Positions 1-9,787 of a DNA stretch of 64,000 bases are shown piece after piece. The stretch comes from Robbsia andropogonis (GTDB lineage: Bacteria > Pseudomonadota > Gammaproteobacteria > Burkholderiales > Burkholderiaceae). The stretch covers positions 24,993 through 88,992 of the forward strand of contig NZ_LAQU01000022.1 in assembly GCF_000970345.1 (NCBI RefSeq), given 5' to 3'. Position numbers and translations under genes: made by a program. Positions within the stretch are counted from its first letter, which is position 1; each line of letters opens with the position of its first letter. The notes beneath the pieces were generated by a model, which was given only the letters and a program-made list of their open reading frames with translations, made no database searches and had not been told where the DNA came from.

Positions 1-355
1 GGCGGGCCTGCGCGATGAAGGTACCAAGGCAGTCGGGCAGGTTGCGCGACGCGTACTGCGAAGCGGGCCACACCTGCGTCAGTGATATCGTATGACCGGG
101 CCGATCAATCGTGATTGCACCGCCATCCGCTACGACCAAGGTGGTGTTCAATGCCAGCAGGTGCTGCCAAAATGGCGCGGGATGGGCGCGTAACGCTGTT
201 CCCAGCGGCGTGCTCAATATCAACACGGCGCCGCCATCCTCCAGCGTGATGGATCGATCCTCTATCGCGAGATCCCACGTCGTCATCGCCGGGTCTGGCG
301 GTGTCATCGAGGTCGCGGTGGCCAGTTGATGCATCAGGTTTCGGGCAAGGCTCAT
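1..355 (-). CDS. Partial CesT-like type III secretion chaperone (tentative)
   Basis: An open frame reads from ATG at 355 to the left edge, 118 codons with no stop, so the C-terminus is outside the window. The protein begins MSLARNLMHQLATATS. Its middle has the look of small acidic secretion chaperones of the CesT/Tir class: a hydrophobic strand (VLILSTPLG), then a block (LLALNTTLVVADGGAITID) followed by LTQVWP and a helix near FIAQA. This is resemblance by eye, not a motif with fixed catalytic residues. No good Shine-Dalgarno sequence precedes the ATG, and Met-8 or Met-17 could also be the start. It diverges from dsbD. Alternative: an unrelated small hypothetical protein. Confidence 0.4.
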   Translation of the reverse strand, partial: MSLARNLMHQLATATSMTPPDPAMTTWDLAIEDRSITLEDGGAVLILSTPLGTALRAHPAPFWQHLLALNTTLVVADGGAITIDRPGHTISLTQVWPASQYASRNLPDCLGTFIAQAR

Positions 356-623
356 GGTCGATGGCTAGAACGGTATAAAGCGATCGCTTACTGATTGCGA
401 TCGAATGTGCGGTGCAATGCTGGTATGCATGCATCACCAAGTCACTTCGCTGATTCAGTGACGACACAAGTGAAAGCGTTCCGTGGCCAAAGCGAAGTCG
501 ATGACGTGAAGCGGGTAGAATCGTCGGGCACCCCTGGCCTTCATGCGCGCGCGGATGTTTTATGGCGGGTCGCATGACGTTGCGTGGTGCGCCATTGGTC
601 TTGATGTGGAGGCACGTTTCATC
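356..623. other. Gene-free divergent intergenic region
   Basis: No convincing gene lies here; the short frames in it lack ribosome sites and family likeness. It holds small dyads: AAGCGATCGCTT at 378-389, ATGCATGCAT at 425-434, and GTCACT at 441-446 paired with AGTGAC at 457-462 across ten bases. Any of these could be regulatory for the leftward chaperone-like gene, but nothing shows this. Confidence 0.5.
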
Positions 624-650
624 TTGGCGGCGGTGCCCAGCCGTTACAAT
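624..650 (+). promoter_or_regulatory. Putative sigma-70 promoter of dsbD
   Basis: TTGGCG at 624-629 and TACAAT at 645-650 are separated by 15 bases (16 if the -35 is read as CTTGGC). The -10 is good and the -35 is fair. The predicted transcript would begin near 657, which argues against the dsbD start codons upstream of it. Confidence 0.45.
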
Positions 651-660
651 CTGCTTTTTG

Positions 661-2898
661 ATGGCGATCTCGAGAATGCCCGTGTTTTTGTACCGACGGC
701 CGCCGCATGCCGACAAGCGCGGTGCCCGGTGTTTTCTTCTTTTGGACCGTGTGCCCGTACTCGGTACAACCATCCGCACGGCACGCTGGCGCGTGCGTCT
801 GCGCCAAAGCCTGCACCGTGCCGCGCAAGCGATCTTCCGCGGTGGTCTTGCGCTAACGCCACTGCTGCTGTTATTGGTTTTCGCGCTGCCTGCTGTTGCC
901 TACGCCGACGACGGGTTTCTCGATCCGTCTGAGGCGTTTCGATTCCAATCCAGCGAAGTGCCGGGCGCAGTCCAATTGCAGTATCGGATCGCGCCAGACT
1001 ATTACCTGTATCGTGAGCGTTTCGCGTACACGGTCATTGCCGGCCAGGCCACCCTGGGCGCGGCGCAACTTCCTCCCGGTATGGTCAAGTTCGACCAGAC
1101 GTTCAACAAAGACGTCGAGACCTATCGGGGGACGCTGCACATCACCGTGCCGGTGACAAGCGCGCAAGGTCCGTTCGATCTCGATGTGACCTCGCAGGGC
1201 TGCTCGGATAAAGGCGTCTGCTATCCGCCGATCCATCACCAGGTGCATGTGGCAGGTGTCGCGCTGAAGCCGGCCGCGGAGGGGGAGGCGATCACGGACA
1301 CCGCAGCCGACCCGGCGTTGGTTGCCGGCGATGTACCTGCCTCGGTTACCGACAGCCTTTACGATCAAGCGTATGCGATGCATGTATTGGAAGGCCGTAG
1401 CCTGCCAGCGGTAATCGCGATCTTTTTTGTATTGGGGGCGGCGTTGAGTCTGCTGCCATGTTCCCTGCCGATGATTCCGATCCTCTCGTCGATCATCCTC
1501 GGTGAGGGCGCCGCGCTGACCCGATGGCGCGGGCTCGCGCTGTCGGCGACCTACATCCTCGGCATGGCAATTGTCTATACCGTGTTCGGCATCGCGGCCG
1601 CGCTCGCCGGGGCAAGCCTGAATGCGGCGTTGCAGAACCCCTGGGTGCTCGGCGCCTTCGGCGTGTTGCTGCTGGTGTTCGCCGTTTCCTTGCTCGGCGC
1701 GTTCGAATTGCAGTTGCCGGGGGCCTGGCAGAGCCGTGTGTCCGCCGCGTCGAGCCGATTGCGGGGTGGCCGCGTTCTCAGCGTCCTGGTGATGGGGGCC
1801 CTGTCGGCCCTGCTCGTCGGGGCGTGCATGACGGCGCCGCTGTTCGGCGTGCTGGCGTTCATCGCACAGACCGGAAATGTGTTCCTGGGCGGCGTTTCTT
1901 TGTTTGCGATGGCTTGGGGACTTGGCGTGCCGCTGCTGGTGGTGGGGTTGGGCGCTGGCGCCTTGTTACCCCGCGCGGGCCTGTGGATGGACAGCGTCAA
2001 GCGCGCGTTCGGCGTACTGTTGATGGCGGCGGCGGTGTGGGTCACGGCACCGGTGCTACCCGCCGCGCTCGTACTGCTGGGGTGGGCGTTCGTCGCCTTG
2101 GTAGGTGCCTGTTGCCTGGGTGTCGTGCCCATTGGCGGTGCAGCGAGCACGTCGGCCATCGGCTGCATCGCCTGGCGGGTGTTGGGGCGGGCGTTGGGTT
2201 GGCTATTCGCGGGCTGCGCGGCCGCATTGATCGCTGGGGCTTTGGCGGGGGCCCGCGATCCGATGCGGCCGTTGGCTGTATTTGCCGGTGTGGCGATGCC
2301 CGTGGGTGCTGCCGACAGCGTCTCGCGTAATACGTCGTCGCGGGCCGCTGGTGCCGGCGACAGTGCGGACATGGCGGGATTGCCCTTTGCCAAGGTTCGG
2401 TCTCTAAAAGAACTGCAACGCGCCACGGCCGCAGCCGGTCGTCCGACGATGCTGTTCTTCCACGCTGATTGGTGCACGAGCTGTGTGGAGATGGAGCGTC
2501 TGGTGTTTCCGCAGCCCGCGGTGCATACCGCCTTGCAGTCTTTTGCATTGTTGCAAGCAGACGTGACGGCGAATAATTCCGACGATCAGGCGTTGATGAA
2601 ACACTTCGGCATGTTCGGGCCGCCGGCGGTCATCTTTTACGATGCACATGGCCGCGAACTGACCGCGTTACGGGTGATGGGCTATCAGCCGGCGGATCGC
2701 TTCGCCGCCACGCTGCAGCGAGTATTGCAAACCGCGCAAAAAGCCGATGCGGGGTCGAACAGGGCGACGGCGGCATCGGTAGGTGCCGACACGCCATTGG
2801 CCCGTGCCTTGGCGGAACAATCGGCGACCCAGGCGGCTGACGTAGCTGAGACCAACACCAAGGCGGCAGGCTTATTCAGCGGCAACGGGGGCCGCTGA
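661..2898 (+). CDS. dsbD: Thiol:disulfide interchange protein DsbD
   Basis: DsbD carries electrons from cytoplasmic thioredoxin across the inner membrane to periplasmic disulfide isomerases and to cytochrome c maturation. All three parts are visible. A signal-peptide core ends near VAYA. The N-terminal periplasmic domain has the CSDKGVC pair near residue 181. A multi-span membrane domain carries its two cysteines in [10 protein letters not shown] (about 266) and GACMTAPL (about 388). A C-terminal thioredoxin domain has WCTSC near residue 604. Length (about 745 aa) is a little over the usual 570-600 because of a long N-terminus and an extended linker and tail. The frame stays open upstream to 562; 661, 676 or GTG 793 are possible starts, and 661 is chosen because the likely promoter ends at 650. 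The last 27 bases overlap engB convergently. It suits the neighbouring cytochrome c assembly genes. Confidence 0.93.
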   Translation: MAISRMPVFLYRRPPHADKRGARCFLLLDRVPVLGTTIRTARWRVRLRQSLHRAAQAIFRGGLALTPLLLLLVFALPAVAYADDGFLDPSEAFRFQSSEVPGAVQLQYRIAPDYYLYRERFAYTVIAGQATLGAAQLPPGMVKFDQTFNKDVETYRGTLHITVPVTSAQGPFDLDVTSQGCSDKGVCYPPIHHQVHVAGVALKPAAEGEAITDTAADPALVAGDVPASVTDSLYDQAYAMHVLEGRSLPAVIAIFFVLGAALSLLPCSLPMIPILSSIILGEGAALTRWRGLALSATYILGMAIVYTVFGIAAALAGASLNAALQNPWVLGAFGVLLLVFAVSLLGAFELQLPGAWQSRVSAASSRLRGGRVLSVLVMGALSALLVGACMTAPLFGVLAFIAQTGNVFLGGVSLFAMAWGLGVPLLVVGLGAGALLPRAGLWMDSVKRAFGVLLMAAAVWVTAPVLPAALVLLGWAFVALVGACCLGVVPIGGAASTSAIGCIAWRVLGRALGWLFAGCAAALIAGALAGARDPMRPLAVFAGVAMPVGAADSVSRNTSSRAAGAGDSADMAGLPFAKVRSLKELQRATAAAGRPTMLFFHADWCTSCVEMERLVFPQPAVHTALQSFALLQADVTANNSDDQALMKHFGMFGPPAVIFYDAHGRELTALRVMGYQPADRFAATLQRVLQTAQKADAGSNRATAASVGADTPLARALAEQSATQAADVAETNTKAAGLFSGNGGR

Positions 2899-3546
2899 TC
2901 CATCCTCGACCGGCGCCGGCGGTTTGATCCAGCTTTCGACCTTTGCGTGTGCTTCCTCCAATCCCACACGCTTGAGCATCGAAAAAAGCTGCACCGTCAG
3001 TTGTTCCTCGCCGCTCGCTTCGTTATAGCGATCGATCAGCGCGCGCGTCTTGCGCAGGGCCTGCTGGCTTTCCTGTCGATTCAGTTTGTCGGCCTTGGTC
3101 AGCAGCATGTGGATCGGCTTGCCGGTGACCGCAAACCAATCGATCATCCGGACGTCGAGATCGGTACATGGACGTCGCGAGTCCATGACCAGCACCATGC
3201 CGCGCAATTGCGGACGGAGTCGCATGTAGCTGCTCAACAAGGCTTCCCAGTGTTTCTTGGCTTCACCCGGTACTTGGGCATAACCGTACCCTGGCAGATC
3301 AACGACAAAGCCGGCGCGCTCGTCCTGCGGCCCGACTTCGAAGTAGTTGATATGTTGGGTACGACCGGGGGTCTTACTTGCGAACGCCAATCGACGTTGA
3401 TTGCAAAGCACGTTGATCGCGCTCGACTTGCCCGCATTCGAGCGACCCGCGAACGCGACCTCGGGTTGCGGGGTGGGGGGCAGGTCCCGGAGATGATTCA
3501 CGGTGACGAAGAAGCGCGATTGGTGCAGCAGATACGACGACGGCAT
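2872..3546 (-). CDS. engB: Ribosome biogenesis GTPase EngB (YihA/YsxC)
   Basis: EngB is an essential GTPase needed for 50S subunit assembly. The G motifs are in order: G1 GRSNAGKSS, a G2 region at KTPGRTQ, G3 DLPGYG and G4 TKADK. The protein is about 224 aa, slightly above the usual 200-210 because of a Pro/Ala-rich tail ([16 protein letters not shown]). The frame is open to 3582, but ATG at 3546 has GGAG six bases upstream and fits the family's N-terminus ([15 protein letters not shown]), so it is preferred. The 3' end overlaps the dsbD stop in convergent orientation. This suggests compact rearrangement, since other Burkholderia carry hemB near here. Confidence 0.95.
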   Translation of the reverse strand: MPSSYLLHQSRFFVTVNHLRDLPPTPQPEVAFAGRSNAGKSSAINVLCNQRRLAFASKTPGRTQHINYFEVGPQDERAGFVVDLPGYGYAQVPGEAKKHWEALLSSYMRLRPQLRGMVLVMDSRRPCTDLDVRMIDWFAVTGKPIHMLLTKADKLNRQESQQALRKTRALIDRYNEASGEEQLTVQLFSMLKRVGLEEAHAKVESWIKPPAPVEDGSAAPVAAE

Positions 3547-4284
3547 GACGGACTCCGCGCCGAAGCGCGTTAGAAAACACAAAAAACAGCGATACTGAAG
3601 GACTGCCGGTATGGTCGCTGGATACCCATTTCACTTCGAGGGATAAACGGCGAAGGCACCAAGACCCGGACCCGTGATGACTGCGTCAAATTGACGCGGC
3701 AGCGAAAGTCGAGGTTCTGCTGGCGGAACGCGGCTCGTCGCTGGCATTGCCGATCGGCACAGGGACCTGACGAACACATGACGAAAGCGTCGTGCGAAAT
3801 ACGCCGGCCATTCCTCCGCCTCGTCACCAGGGACGCGGGCACCGTGCGTGGACCGCCCGACAGGTCGCCATCCCTGCACAATGCCGACGTAGCGCAGTGC
3901 ATTGAAAGCAGTCGATACCAAGGATGCAGGGCAAATGCAGGCTTGTTGTCGCACCCGTACCGTGGTCTTGCGCGCTTTCGCCAAGGGCCAAACAGTTCGA
4001 TTATGTCGGGAGAGTGACCGTTACCGGGCGATTACATTGCATTCTCGTTCCGAAGCCCGTCACGACGACCGCCATTGTTTCCCTGCCGCGACATTCCGTC
4101 CGCCCCTAACCATTGGCAAATCAAGGGAAAAACAGACTTTATTGTACAATACGCCCGCTTTGCGAAGCCATGCTGGACGTGCGAATACGCGCTTTTTTTG
4201 GTAACCGTGGCGTAGGCGCTCGCGGCTTCATGACGCGGTGGGCACGCCCCGTGGTTGCGCCCGATTTTGTCTCGCGGAGTTTGA
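3547..4284. other. About 740-base gap without a recognisable gene
   Basis: Several overlapping frames of about 100 codons occur on both strands, but none has a family match or a ribosome site. I searched the forward strand for a CxxCH haem motif, because related genomes often carry a small cytochrome c gene between engB and resB. I found none. The right end carries the resB promoter; the left end must carry the engB promoter. The middle may be a decayed gene, but no reading could be supported. Confidence 0.5.
4145..4150 (+). promoter_or_regulatory. Putative -10 element upstream of resB
   Basis: TACAAT lies in an AT-rich stretch (TTTATTGTACAAT) about 135 bases before resB. No good -35 sits 16-18 bases upstream, so only the -10 is reported. 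Confidence 0.35.
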
Positions 4285-6546
4285 ATGCGTTCCACCCCAG
4301 CCAGCGCCCGTTCCTCGCGGTTTGACCGGACGCGGCGTAGCCTCATCGATCTTTTTGCATCGATGCGGTTCGCCATCGCGTTGCTGACGATCCTGGCCAT
4401 TGCCAGCATCATCGGCACCGTGATCAAGCAGAATGATCCTTATCCGAATTATGTGAACCAGTTCGGTCCTTTCTGGGCCGATATCTTCCGTTCGCTGGAC
4501 ATGTACAACGTGTACAGCGCCTGGTGGTTCATGTTGATTCTGGCGTTCCTGATCATCTCGATCTCGCTGTGCGTCACGCGCAACGGGCCGAAGATGATCG
4601 CCGACACGCGCAATTGGAAGGACAGGGTGCGCGAAAACAGCCTGCGCGCCTTCCATCATCACGACGAATACGCGTCGCCGGCCGTCCAGCGCGATGCCGT
4701 GCATGCCTGCGAGCAGTTACTTGTTCGCGCCGGTTACAAGACGAGGACGCGCGAAGCGGAGGGCACCGACAGCGGTGCCACGCTGATCTCCGCGAAGCGG
4801 GGCGCGTTCACGCGCGTGGGCTATATCCTGGCCCACCTGGCTATTGTGGTCATCTGTATCGGCGGCTTGCTCGACAGCGGCCTGATGGTGCGGATGCAGG
4901 TTTGGCTGTTCGGCAAGTCGCCGGTGGTGACCAATGCGCCCATCGCGCAGATCGGTCCCGAACACCGCCTCTGGCCGCAAAATCCGAGTTTTCGCGGCTA
5001 TGCGTGGGTGCCTGAAGGTCAATACGTTTCCACGGCGATTCTGAATGAAAAAGACGGCATCCTGCTGCAGGACCTACCGTTTTCGATCCAGTTGAACAAA
5101 TTCATCGTCGATTACTATTCGACGGGAATGCCAAAGCTGTTCGCCAGCGATATCGTCGTGATCGATCGCCAGACCGGTAAGCGCACGCCGGCCCGCGTCG
5201 AGGTGAACAAGCCGTTCACCTACGACGGGGTATCGATCTATCAGTCGAGCTTCGAGGATGGCGGAACGACGCTCGAGCTGACCGGCTATCCGATGCAAGG
5301 CACCGCCGTGAAGGCCGCGCCATACAAGGGCACCATCGGCGGCACGACAACCTTGCCCGACGGCGATACGATCGAGTTCTCGGACTTCCGCGCCATCAAC
5401 GTGGAAAACCTGACCGACGGCAGCGGCAAGACCGATGCGCGCGGCGTGGCGCGACAGTCGGGTTTCCAGCATGCGCTGGATGAGCGGCTCGGCTCCGGCG
5501 CGAAGAGCGTGACGTCGGAAAACCTGCACAATATCGGTCCGTCCATCCAGTACAAGATTCGCGACAGTGCCGGACAAGCCCGTGAGTTCAACAACTACAT
5601 GGTGCCGACGTTGGTCAATGGCGCGCCGATGTTCCTCGCCGGCATGCGGGAACAGCCGGATGCGCCGTTCCGATACCTACGGATTCCGGCTGACGACGAA
5701 AGTTCGGTGAAGCAGTGGATGCTGGTGCGCGCGGCGCTGCAGGACCCGGCGTTGCGCGGGGCGGCCGCACGCGCTTTCGCCGATCGGTCGGTGGGAGCCG
5801 GCGCCGCGCCCAACGCCGCCAATGCGCAACTGGCGGACAATTTGCGCGAGAGTGCGATTCGTGTGCTGAACCTGTTCGCCGGCGTGCAGGCCGACGGCTC
5901 GACGCTCGCGGGACAGCCGGTACAGGCAGCCGGCGGCTTTCCGGCCGTTGCAAACTTCATCGAAGGGTCCGTGCCGGCGCCGGACCGGGAGAAGGCGGCA
6001 GGCCTGTTGTTGCGGATGCTGGAGGGCAGCGTCTGGGACTTGTGGCAACTCGCCCGCGCAAAGGCAGGCGAACCGCCGCTGCAACCCGACGCGCCGCACA
6101 TGCGGTTTGTCCAGAACACGATCAACGCGCTTTCCGACAGCTTTTACTACGGCGCCCCGGTTTTCCTGCAGTTGGATAATTTCCACCAGGTGCAGGCGTC
6201 GGTATTCCAACTGACACGGGCGCCGGGCGAGCGTATCGTGTACCTCGGTTCGCTCATGCTGGTGCTCGGCATTTTTGCCATGTTCTACGTTCGCGAGCGC
6301 CGTGTCTGGATCTGGCTGCGTCCGGCCGGCGATACGCGCACGCATGTGCTGATGGCGATGTCGACCGCGCGGCGGACGATGGATTTCGAGAAAGAATACG
6401 TGCGCATGCGCGACGCGGTGCGCCAGACCGTGGCTCCCGACGCGCATGACGATGCGGCAATCCCCGCGGCGACGCCTGATTCGGACACCCCGTCGCATAC
6501 GCCTTCGGACGCGAGCGATGCGGCGTCCGATACGACAACGAAGTGA
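4285..6546 (+). CDS. resB: Cytochrome c biogenesis protein ResB (Ccs1)
   Basis: ResB forms the system II haem-delivery and cytochrome c synthetase complex with CcsA/ResC in the inner membrane. The N-terminus has the family's first spans (FAIALLTILAIASIIGTVIKQ and YSAWWFMLILAFLIISIS). A third span follows near residue 175 (AHLAIVVICIGGLL), then a large periplasmic domain, and a last span near the C-terminus (IVYLGSLMLVLGIFAMFYV). Its 753 residues are typical of the betaproteobacterial form. GGAG lies shortly upstream of ATG 4285. The tail is rich in Asp, Ala and Thr. ccsB follows directly, so the pair is co-transcribed. It matures c-type cytochromes such as cytochrome c1 encoded near 60.3 kb. 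Confidence 0.95.
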   Translation: MRSTPASARSSRFDRTRRSLIDLFASMRFAIALLTILAIASIIGTVIKQNDPYPNYVNQFGPFWADIFRSLDMYNVYSAWWFMLILAFLIISISLCVTRNGPKMIADTRNWKDRVRENSLRAFHHHDEYASPAVQRDAVHACEQLLVRAGYKTRTREAEGTDSGATLISAKRGAFTRVGYILAHLAIVVICIGGLLDSGLMVRMQVWLFGKSPVVTNAPIAQIGPEHRLWPQNPSFRGYAWVPEGQYVSTAILNEKDGILLQDLPFSIQLNKFIVDYYSTGMPKLFASDIVVIDRQTGKRTPARVEVNKPFTYDGVSIYQSSFEDGGTTLELTGYPMQGTAVKAAPYKGTIGGTTTLPDGDTIEFSDFRAINVENLTDGSGKTDARGVARQSGFQHALDERLGSGAKSVTSENLHNIGPSIQYKIRDSAGQAREFNNYMVPTLVNGAPMFLAGMREQPDAPFRYLRIPADDESSVKQWMLVRAALQDPALRGAAARAFADRSVGAGAAPNAANAQLADNLRESAIRVLNLFAGVQADGSTLAGQPVQAAGGFPAVANFIEGSVPAPDREKAAGLLLRMLEGSVWDLWQLARAKAGEPPLQPDAPHMRFVQNTINALSDSFYYGAPVFLQLDNFHQVQASVFQLTRAPGERIVYLGSLMLVLGIFAMFYVRERRVWIWLRPAGDTRTHVLMAMSTARRTMDFEKEYVRMRDAVRQTVAPDAHDDAAIPAATPDSDTPSHTPSDASDAASDTTTK

Positions 6547-6563
6547 CCTACCTCGCAGAGATC

Positions 6564-7790
6564 ATGGCCTCACACCCTACCTCCAGTTCGAGCGCACCGC
6601 TCGGGCGCGATCAGTCCGGTACCCCGTCGGGGTCACCCTTGAACGATCCGAACCAGCCGCTCCCCTTTGCGCGGGATGCGTTCTGGCGCCGCCTGAGCGT
6701 GGTCGACATCGTCTATGCGCTGTTGCTGGTCGCGGGCGCGGGCTTTTCGATTTATCGCTTCCACGCGTACACGAACTACTATGACAAGGCCGTGCTGGTG
6801 TGCGCGACGCCTGCCGTCATCACGCTCGGGTGGTTCTGGAAGCCGGTCCGATTGCTGGTCGTGCTGATTGCAGGGTTCGCGTTGTCGGCAATTCAGCTGT
6901 ATCAGGGCAATCTGGCGAATGCGGACCAACTGTTCCTGCTCAAGTACCTGCTGTCGAGCCAATCGGCAATTCTCTGGATGAGCGCCTTGCTGGTGCTCTC
7001 GACGGTGTTCTACTGGCTGGGCCTGCTGTTCCGTGCACCGTCGTCATCGGCGATTGCGTCGCGGATGCTGTGGGTCGCGGTACTGGCGGGTTTTGTCGGC
7101 CTGATGGTGCGGTGGTACGAGTCTTACCTGATCGGCACCGATGTCGGACATATCCCCATCTCGAACCTGTACGAAGTGTTCGTGCTGTTCTGCCTGATCA
7201 CGTCGTTGTTCTACCTCTACTACGAAGGGTTATACAACACGCGGGCGCTGGGTGCGTTCGTGCTGCTGGTGATCTCGGCCGCCGTCGGTTTTCTGATGTG
7301 GTATTCGGTTGCGCGTGACGCGGGCCAGATTCAGCCGCTGGTGCCGGCGCTGCAAAGCTGGTGGATGAAGATTCACGTGCCGGCGAACTTCATCGGTTAT
7401 GGCTCGTTTGCATTGTCCGCGATGGTCTCGGTGGCATGGCTGCTGAAGGCGCGCGGCGTGCTGGCCGATCGCCTGCCATCGTTCGATCTGCTGGACGATC
7501 TGATGTACAAATCGATCGCCATCGGTTTCACGTTCTTCACGATTGCGACGATCCTGGGCGCTTTGTGGGCGGCGCAGGCATGGGGCGGCTATTGGAGCTG
7601 GGACCCGAAGGAAACGTGGGCGCTGATCGTCTGGCTGAACTACGCGGCCTGGTTGCATATGCGGCTGATGAAGGGCCTGCGCGGCGCACCTGCGGCGTGG
7701 TGGGCGTTGACGGGACTGGTCGTCACGACCTTTGCCTTCCTAGGCGTGAACATGTTCCTGTCGGGTTTGCATAGTTACGGCAAGCTGTAG
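6564..7790 (+). CDS. ccsB: Cytochrome c biogenesis protein CcsB (CcsA/ResC family)
   Basis: This is the polytopic haem-handling partner of ResB. The signature tryptophan-rich motif is intact: WGGYWSWDPKETWALI, with conserved histidines in the flanking spans (for example KIHVPANFIGYG and AWLHMRLMKG). About eight membrane segments can be counted. The frame extends to a GTG at 6543 overlapping the resB stop. ATG 6564 is preferred because a GCAGAG ribosome site sits just before it and the protein then starts MASHPTSSS. The 408-residue length is normal for fused Burkholderia forms with an N-terminal hydrophobic extension. Confidence 0.93.
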   Translation: MASHPTSSSSAPLGRDQSGTPSGSPLNDPNQPLPFARDAFWRRLSVVDIVYALLLVAGAGFSIYRFHAYTNYYDKAVLVCATPAVITLGWFWKPVRLLVVLIAGFALSAIQLYQGNLANADQLFLLKYLLSSQSAILWMSALLVLSTVFYWLGLLFRAPSSSAIASRMLWVAVLAGFVGLMVRWYESYLIGTDVGHIPISNLYEVFVLFCLITSLFYLYYEGLYNTRALGAFVLLVISAAVGFLMWYSVARDAGQIQPLVPALQSWWMKIHVPANFIGYGSFALSAMVSVAWLLKARGVLADRLPSFDLLDDLMYKSIAIGFTFFTIATILGALWAAQAWGGYWSWDPKETWALIVWLNYAAWLHMRLMKGLRGAPAAWWALTGLVVTTFAFLGVNMFLSGLHSYGKL

Positions 7791-7841
7791 GCGAAACGCA
7801 ACGCGGCGACCGGAAAACGACACGGTGAACGCTCCCCGAGT

Positions 7842-7861
7842 GGATGACATGAATGTCATCC
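7842..7861. promoter_or_regulatory. 20-base dyad upstream of msrP, possible operator
   Basis: GGATGACAT at 7842-7850 and ATGTCATCC at 7853-7861 are perfect inverted repeats around a GA centre. No T-run follows, so it is a poor terminator for ccsB. Its size and symmetry fit a dimeric regulator site or a two-component response site for msrPQ. The regulator is unknown. Confidence 0.5.
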
Positions 7862-7973
7862 ATCGACGCGGGCAACTGCGGTAAGCTAGGGTCATTCCGA
7901 ACTCGCGGCGATGCTTCGGCATCGCCGTTTTGCATTGCGCCGCGCCACGCGAGCGGTGCGAGGAGCCTTGGCC

Positions 7974-8987
<1,014 letters not shown>

Positions 8988-9000
8988 CGCCGGGGGCCGC

Positions 9001-9729
9001 ATGACAAAACAGGAATCGACTCTCGCACCGGCAGACCGGACTGGCGATACACGCGCTGTGAAAAACAGCGCCGCGACACCGCAACGCGTACCGGCTACGC
9101 GGCGCGCGCCGTCTCGGACGGATCTGCGCATGCGTTGGCTCAAGCCCTTGGTTTTTCTCTTCGGGCTCTACCCGCTGATGCGACTCGTCACGTTGGGCTT
9201 CACCGACGGCTTGACCGCGAATCCCGTGCAGTTCATCCAGTATTCGACCGGCACCTGGTCGCTGGTCTGGATCTGCATCACGCTGGCGGTGACGCCGGCG
9301 CGTCATCTCACCGGATGGACCTGGCTATTGCGGTTACGCCGGATGATCGGCTTGTTTGCGTTTTTCTACGCGTTGCTGCACCTTATCACCTACGTGTGGT
9401 TCGACGAATTCTTCGATCTCTCGTCAATGGTGCGCGACGTCGTGCAGCGGCCGTTCATCCTGGTTGGCTTTGTCTCGTTCGTGATCTTGCTGGTGCTTGC
9501 GGCAACGTCACCGAAGGCGGTGGTGCGTCAACTCGGACGACGTTGGTTGACCTTGCATCGCGCCGTGTACGCGGCGGCAGGTTTCGCCGTGCTGCACTTC
9601 TGGTGGATGAAGGCGGGAAAGAACGACTTGTCGCAACCGAAGATCTACCTGATCGTCGTTGCCGTATTGCTGCTGTTCAGGGTGGGATGGGCATTGATGC
9701 ACCGCACGCCGGGCGCGCGACGGCCTTGA
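9001..9729 (+). CDS. msrQ: Haem-binding membrane subunit MsrQ
   Basis: MsrQ (YedZ) is the inner-membrane b-type haem protein that passes electrons from the quinone pool to MsrP. Six hydrophobic segments are visible. Conserved histidines sit in FYALLHLITYVW, LTLHRAVYAAAG and AVLHFWWMK, the usual ferric-reductase-like haem ligand positions. At 242 aa it is longer than the usual 200-215 because of about 40 polar N-terminal residues before the first span, so the true start could be internal (for example the Met of MRWLKPLVFL). It forms an operon with msrP. Confidence 0.93.
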   Translation: MTKQESTLAPADRTGDTRAVKNSAATPQRVPATRRAPSRTDLRMRWLKPLVFLFGLYPLMRLVTLGFTDGLTANPVQFIQYSTGTWSLVWICITLAVTPARHLTGWTWLLRLRRMIGLFAFFYALLHLITYVWFDEFFDLSSMVRDVVQRPFILVGFVSFVILLVLAATSPKAVVRQLGRRWLTLHRAVYAAAGFAVLHFWWMKAGKNDLSQPKIYLIVVAVLLLFRVGWALMHRTPGARRP

Positions 9730-9740
9730 TCAAGGCGGCG

Positions 9741-9773
9741 GCGCAGCGTGATCGCGATGCCATCACGCTGTGC
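9741..9773. terminator. Hairpin between convergent msrQ and lysA
   Basis: GCGCAGCGTGAT at 9741-9752 pairs with ATCACGCTGTGC at 9762-9773, a 12-base-pair stem with one G-T pair and a nine-base loop. No T-tract follows on either strand, so termination efficiency is uncertain. The position between convergent genes supports the role. Confidence 0.5.
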
Positions 9774-9787
9774 GCCGAAACTGATAC

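Noticed and set aside
3631..3984. Possible small gene in the engB-resB gap
   Set aside because: Neither strand gives a CxxCH or other motif, no ribosome site, and several frames compete equally.
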